Positions 60,904-64,000 of a DNA stretch of 64,000 bases are shown here, piece after piece; within the stretch, counting starts at the first letter, position 1, and each line of letters begins with the position of its first letter. Origin of the DNA: Eubacterium sp. (lineage in GTDB: Bacteria > Bacillota > Clostridia > Oscillospirales > Acutalibacteraceae); assembly GCA_015655975.1 (NCBI GenBank), contig DVEP01000035.1, forward strand, positions 5,157 through 69,156. Direction: 5' to 3'. The notes under the pieces were generated by a model. That model was not told the DNA's origin. It was given only the letters and a program-made list of their open reading frames with translations, and did no database searches. Made by a program: the position numbers and the translations under genes.

Positions 60904-63454
60904 CCGAAATAAAAGCGCAGTCAAACGAGTGGAAAAGGGAATGATGAAAGCAAACCGCACCCGTAACCTGTTTGCAGTGTTTGCAATTGTTCTCACTACC
61001 TTTATGATTACCACCGTGTTCAGTTTAGGCATTAATTATAAGGAAAATATGGAGTTAATGCAGGTGCGTACCGCAGGTACAACTGCTGATGTTTCACTTG
61101 CTATGCCGACGGCAGAACAGGAACAACAAATCAGAGATTTGGAATATGTCAAAACCGTCGGTACGCAGTATATGGTCGGCTCGGTTGCCGAAAAGAACGA
61201 CGAGGGGCGTGAGCTTTCTATTGCGCTCCAATATTATGATACAACCGAATGGGAAAAACACTACCGAGAAGCAATCAAAGATTTAAAAGGCAAATACCCC
61301 GCAAACGAAAATGAAATTATGCTGTCAGAGGATGCACTTTCACAGCTCGGCATTACTGAACCGAAGCTTAACATGGAAATTCCTCTGTCCTACTATGATA
61401 AAAACGGCCAACAGAAAAAGTCTTTCACATTAAGCGGATATTTCTGTTCCTATACAGGCACGGGAATGGGATTTGTTTCCGAATCATATTGTAAAAACGC
61501 AGGCTATACAATGGCAGAAGACGGCGTTCTCTCTTTGTCTCTGAATAAACTGCCAAATGATTTTATACGCATTCAAAATGATGTGGAGTTAAATGAAAAC
61601 CAGTCTTTCAGCGGTTCGGTTTCAATGAAATCATCAAACGGCTCAGTTATTGCAATGGTAATCCTTTTGGTGTTCTTCATCATCGGCAGCGGTTATCTCC
61701 TCATTTACAATGTCCTGTATATCTCTATTTCAAAGGACACCCGTTTTTACGGCTTGATGAAAACATTGGGTACAACACAGGCGCAGATTAAATCGCTGGT
61801 TAAAAATCAAGCGGTCAAGTTTGCCTGCATCGGTATCCCGATTGGTATCGTGTTAGCTACCGCTGTTTCCTTTGGAATTGTTCCCCTTGTTTTGAATGAG
61901 GGCTTTGAACAGGGCAAGTCGATGATGGAGGCCGAGGTATTCTTCCACCCGTCAATATATATTTTGTCAATAATTTTTTCGGCGGTAACAGTCTGGATTG
62001 CCTGCAACGCACCTGCTAAAGCCGCGGCGAAGATTTCGCCTGTCGAAGCGCTGAAATTCCAGAACTTTGCGCCAAAGAAAACGAAAAACAGAAATTCTAC
62101 AAATGGCGGTAAGCTGCATATAATGGCGTTCCACAATGTATTTCGTGACAAAAAGCGAGCAATTCTTGTATTTATGTCTTTGTTTATGGGCATCACTATG
62201 ATTTTAGGTGTGAACGGAATCTTAGGAAGTATAAAAGCTGAAAACTTTATAAAAAAATATATGGACTATAACTTTGAATATAACGATATTCAGTTTGAGC
62301 AGTATGAACAGCCAAATAAAGAAGTACCGCAGTTTGACGAACATTTTATAAAACAAATCAAGCAAATAGACGGCATTGAAAATATTGATATTCAAAAAAC
62401 AGTATGGGCAAACATAGACTTTGACGAAGACGCCTTAGAAGGTTTTATGAAAATCAAATATGAAGACAGCAGATATAAATCTAAAGGGCAGTCCTATGAA
62501 CAGATGATAAAGGCACTTAAAGGATATGCTGATGCCGGTGATTACGGTTGCTATATTACAACACTTAACGATGAAAAAGTGTTGGAAGAATACAATGCAA
62601 ATCACCCCGATACGCCGATTGACATTGAGGCATTTAAGCGTGGAGAAACAGCAATTTCAGGAACAGATACTGAATATAACGCTACTAATACCGCATTAGT
62701 AGGAAAAACGCTCGCCTTGACTGCCGACAGTACAGACGGCAAGGCAACCGATTTCAGAATCGACGGAGCTTTTTATTACGACGATTATTCAAATAATCTT
62801 TCCGATAGTATAGGACAGCGCAAAGATATTAATATTGTATCCGATATCATCTATGTAAGCGAAGCGGGCATGAATCGCCTGACGAAAGAGCCGATTATTT
62901 CGGCAATCGGTATTGATATTAAAGATATAAATAACTTGGAACGAATTGACAAAGAATTGCAAGAAGTCAACAGTACCTTGACCACATCGGAGTGGCAGTT
63001 TAAATCTTCAATTAATCAGAAAGAATTATTTAATCAGATGAACTATTCTATCAACCTGTTAGGAAACGGAGCGGCAATTCTGCTCATTGTCATCGGTTTA
63101 ATTAACTTTGTAAATGTTATGCTGACGGGTGTAGTGGCAAGAAAAAATGAATTTGCCATTATGGAAAGTATCGGCACAACGAAAAAGCAGATTATGAAGA
63201 TACTGACCTTGGAAGGCGGTATTTATGCTCTTATCTCTACTTTGCTGATTATGACTTTTGGCAACGCATTCCTAATGCTTGTAGCAAACGCGGTTCCGAA
63301 TATAGTGGACTATGCAGTCTTTGAATACCCTCTTGCTCTTGTAATCGGTTTGATTACGGCAATCTTTGTGATTTGTTTGAGTGTTCCCGCCATTGTTTAC
63401 AAGGCGACTTCTGATGAAACGGTCATTGAACGACTTCACAATTTTGATAACTAA
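60893..63454 (+). CDS. ABC transporter permease with two FtsX domains
   Basis: About 853 residues from ATG 60893, seven bases behind GGGAGG. It has a membrane helix near 20-45, a first extracellular domain (about 50-245), three helices (about 245-380), another helix near 420-445, a large second extracellular domain (about 450-715) and three C-terminal helices (about 720-835). This duplicated FtsX layout is typical of MacB-like exporters that move antimicrobial peptides or lipoproteins. It is translationally coupled with the ATPase and followed by a response regulator gene. Confidence 0.9.
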   Translation: MHSNRNKSAVKRVEKGMMKANRTRNLFAVFAIVLTTFMITTVFSLGINYKENMELMQVRTAGTTADVSLAMPTAEQEQQIRDLEYVKTVGTQYMVGSVAEKNDEGRELSIALQYYDTTEWEKHYREAIKDLKGKYPANENEIMLSEDALSQLGITEPKLNMEIPLSYYDKNGQQKKSFTLSGYFCSYTGTGMGFVSESYCKNAGYTMAEDGVLSLSLNKLPNDFIRIQNDVELNENQSFSGSVSMKSSNGSVIAMVILLVFFIIGSGYLLIYNVLYISISKDTRFYGLMKTLGTTQAQIKSLVKNQAVKFACIGIPIGIVLATAVSFGIVPLVLNEGFEQGKSMMEAEVFFHPSIYILSIIFSAVTVWIACNAPAKAAAKISPVEALKFQNFAPKKTKNRNSTNGGKLHIMAFHNVFRDKKRAILVFMSLFMGITMILGVNGILGSIKAENFIKKYMDYNFEYNDIQFEQYEQPNKEVPQFDEHFIKQIKQIDGIENIDIQKTVWANIDFDEDALEGFMKIKYEDSRYKSKGQSYEQMIKALKGYADAGDYGCYITTLNDEKVLEEYNANHPDTPIDIEAFKRGETAISGTDTEYNATNTALVGKTLALTADSTDGKATDFRIDGAFYYDDYSNNLSDSIGQRKDINIVSDIIYVSEAGMNRLTKEPIISAIGIDIKDINNLERIDKELQEVNSTLTTSEWQFKSSINQKELFNQMNYSINLLGNGAAILLIVIGLINFVNVMLTGVVARKNEFAIMESIGTTKKQIMKILTLEGGIYALISTLLIMTFGNAFLMLVANAVPNIVDYAVFEYPLALVIGLITAIFVICLSVPAIVYKATSDETVIERLHNFDN

Positions 63455-63535
63455 ATGATTTTTCGGAACAGGCACAGTAATTTCTGTGTCTGTTTCCAAA
63501 TTCTCTATATGAAAAAAGGCGGTGAAATTTGAATT

Positions 63536-64000
63536 ATGGCAAATATCTTTTTACTGGAAGATGACAAAATTTTGAGCAAGGGTATTTCTATCGCCTTAAA
63601 AAAAGACGAGCATACTATTACGGCAGTCTATGACTGTTATGAAGCCTTACAACAATACAAAAAACAAAAATATGATTTGTTCCTGCTGGATATTAACCTG
63701 CCCGACGGCAGTGGTCTTGAGTTTTGCAAGAAAATTCGTCAAATTTCAGAAACACCTGTACTGTTTCTGACCGCCAATGATACTGAGGAAGATATGCTTT
63801 CAGGTTTTTCCGCAGGCTGTGATGACTACATTTCAAAGCCTTTTTCTATCGAAGTTTTACGAAAAAAAGTATTGGCAGTTCTAAAACGAACCGGTGTAGG
63901 AAAATTTCGTATGAAATACAGAGATTTAGAGTTAGATAAAGAAAAGTGTCTTGTTTTGATGAAGGGACAGGAAATACATTTGACCTCAACAGAATACAAA
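63536..64000 (+). CDS. OmpR-family response regulator (3' end outside the window)
   Basis: ATG at 63536 (upstream GGTGAAA) opens a frame of 155 codons that runs off the window. It contains a complete receiver domain (MANIFLLEDDKILSKGI, phospho-acceptor Asp in LFLLDINLPDGSG at about residue 52, LFLTANDTEED, DDYISKPFS) and the start of a winged-helix domain (about 125 on). It probably regulates the preceding ABC transporter; a kinase gene would be expected just beyond. Confidence 0.92.
   Translation, partial: MANIFLLEDDKILSKGISIALKKDEHTITAVYDCYEALQQYKKQKYDLFLLDINLPDGSGLEFCKKIRQISETPVLFLTANDTEEDMLSGFSAGCDDYISKPFSIEVLRKKVLAVLKRTGVGKFRMKYRDLELDKEKCLVLMKGQEIHLTSTEYK

Noticed and set aside
1..64000. 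tRNA or rRNA genes, insertion sequences, prophage
   Set aside because: I saw no cloverleaf-like or rRNA-like sequence in the intergenic regions and no transposase or integrase frame.

Overview
The window is AT-rich DNA from a Gram-positive, endospore-forming anaerobe of the class Clostridia, most likely a gut or rumen member of the Ruminococcaceae/Oscillospiraceae. The pointers are a gerA germination operon, an alpha/beta small acid-soluble spore protein, a DUF421-DUF4363 pair, the Bacillus-like darA-holB-ricT-trmN6-rsmI cluster, dockerin-like modules and glucuronate-degrading genes. The genus is an inference. I see no rRNA, tRNA or insertion sequence.

Layout. 1-4.9 kb: the end of a MATE exporter, an ECF-like sigma factor with its putative anti-sigma partner, a VanZ-like protein with a small secreted protein, and an alpha/beta hydrolase. 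4.9-9.8 kb: conserved housekeeping genes on the minus strand. 9.9-17.2 kb: a membrane protein, citrate synthase, gerAA-AB-AC, DUF421 and DUF4363. 17.3-34 kb: an accessory surface/secreted region with a 33-codon peptide gene, two related beta-rich secreted proteins, a 1.8k-residue dockerin-bearing protein and, facing away from it, a 2.3k-residue secreted repeat protein. 34-41 kb: a PPase-like/NUDIX fusion, a membrane-anchored GH27 glycosidase, a TM2 protein and a uxaC-kdgK-eda operon. 41-53.8 kb: ilvC, a DUF815 ATPase, a two-component system with HtrA, an acetyltransferase, an S4 protein, a rhodanese, GDPD, asnB, rfbB and a SASP.

53.9-59.9 kb holds a complete compact type II-C CRISPR-Cas locus: tracrRNA, cas9 (1092 aa), cas1 and cas2 on the minus strand, and a short array of four 36-bp repeats. 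The array is read convergently because every repeat ends in an extended -10 promoter. A decayed fifth repeat sits exactly one repeat-spacer period upstream and keeps mainly its promoter half. The tracrRNA has a perfect TTGACA-N17-TATAAT promoter and an intrinsic terminator directly ahead of the cas9 ribosome-binding site, so cas9 may depend on read-through. An 11-bp inverted repeat lies across the tracrRNA start and anti-repeat. A zinc-finger-like protein of unknown function lies beside the old end of the array.

60.2-64 kb: an ABC exporter (ATPase and large FtsX-type permease) followed by the start of an OmpR-family regulator, with a helically phased direct repeat upstream that could be its operator.

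The most novel material is in two places: the CRISPR locus, with its repeat-embedded promoters, promoter-preserving decayed repeat and tracrRNA/cas9 arrangement, and the cluster of giant non-enzymatic secreted proteins that share a C-terminal regulatory-like plus dockerin cassette.
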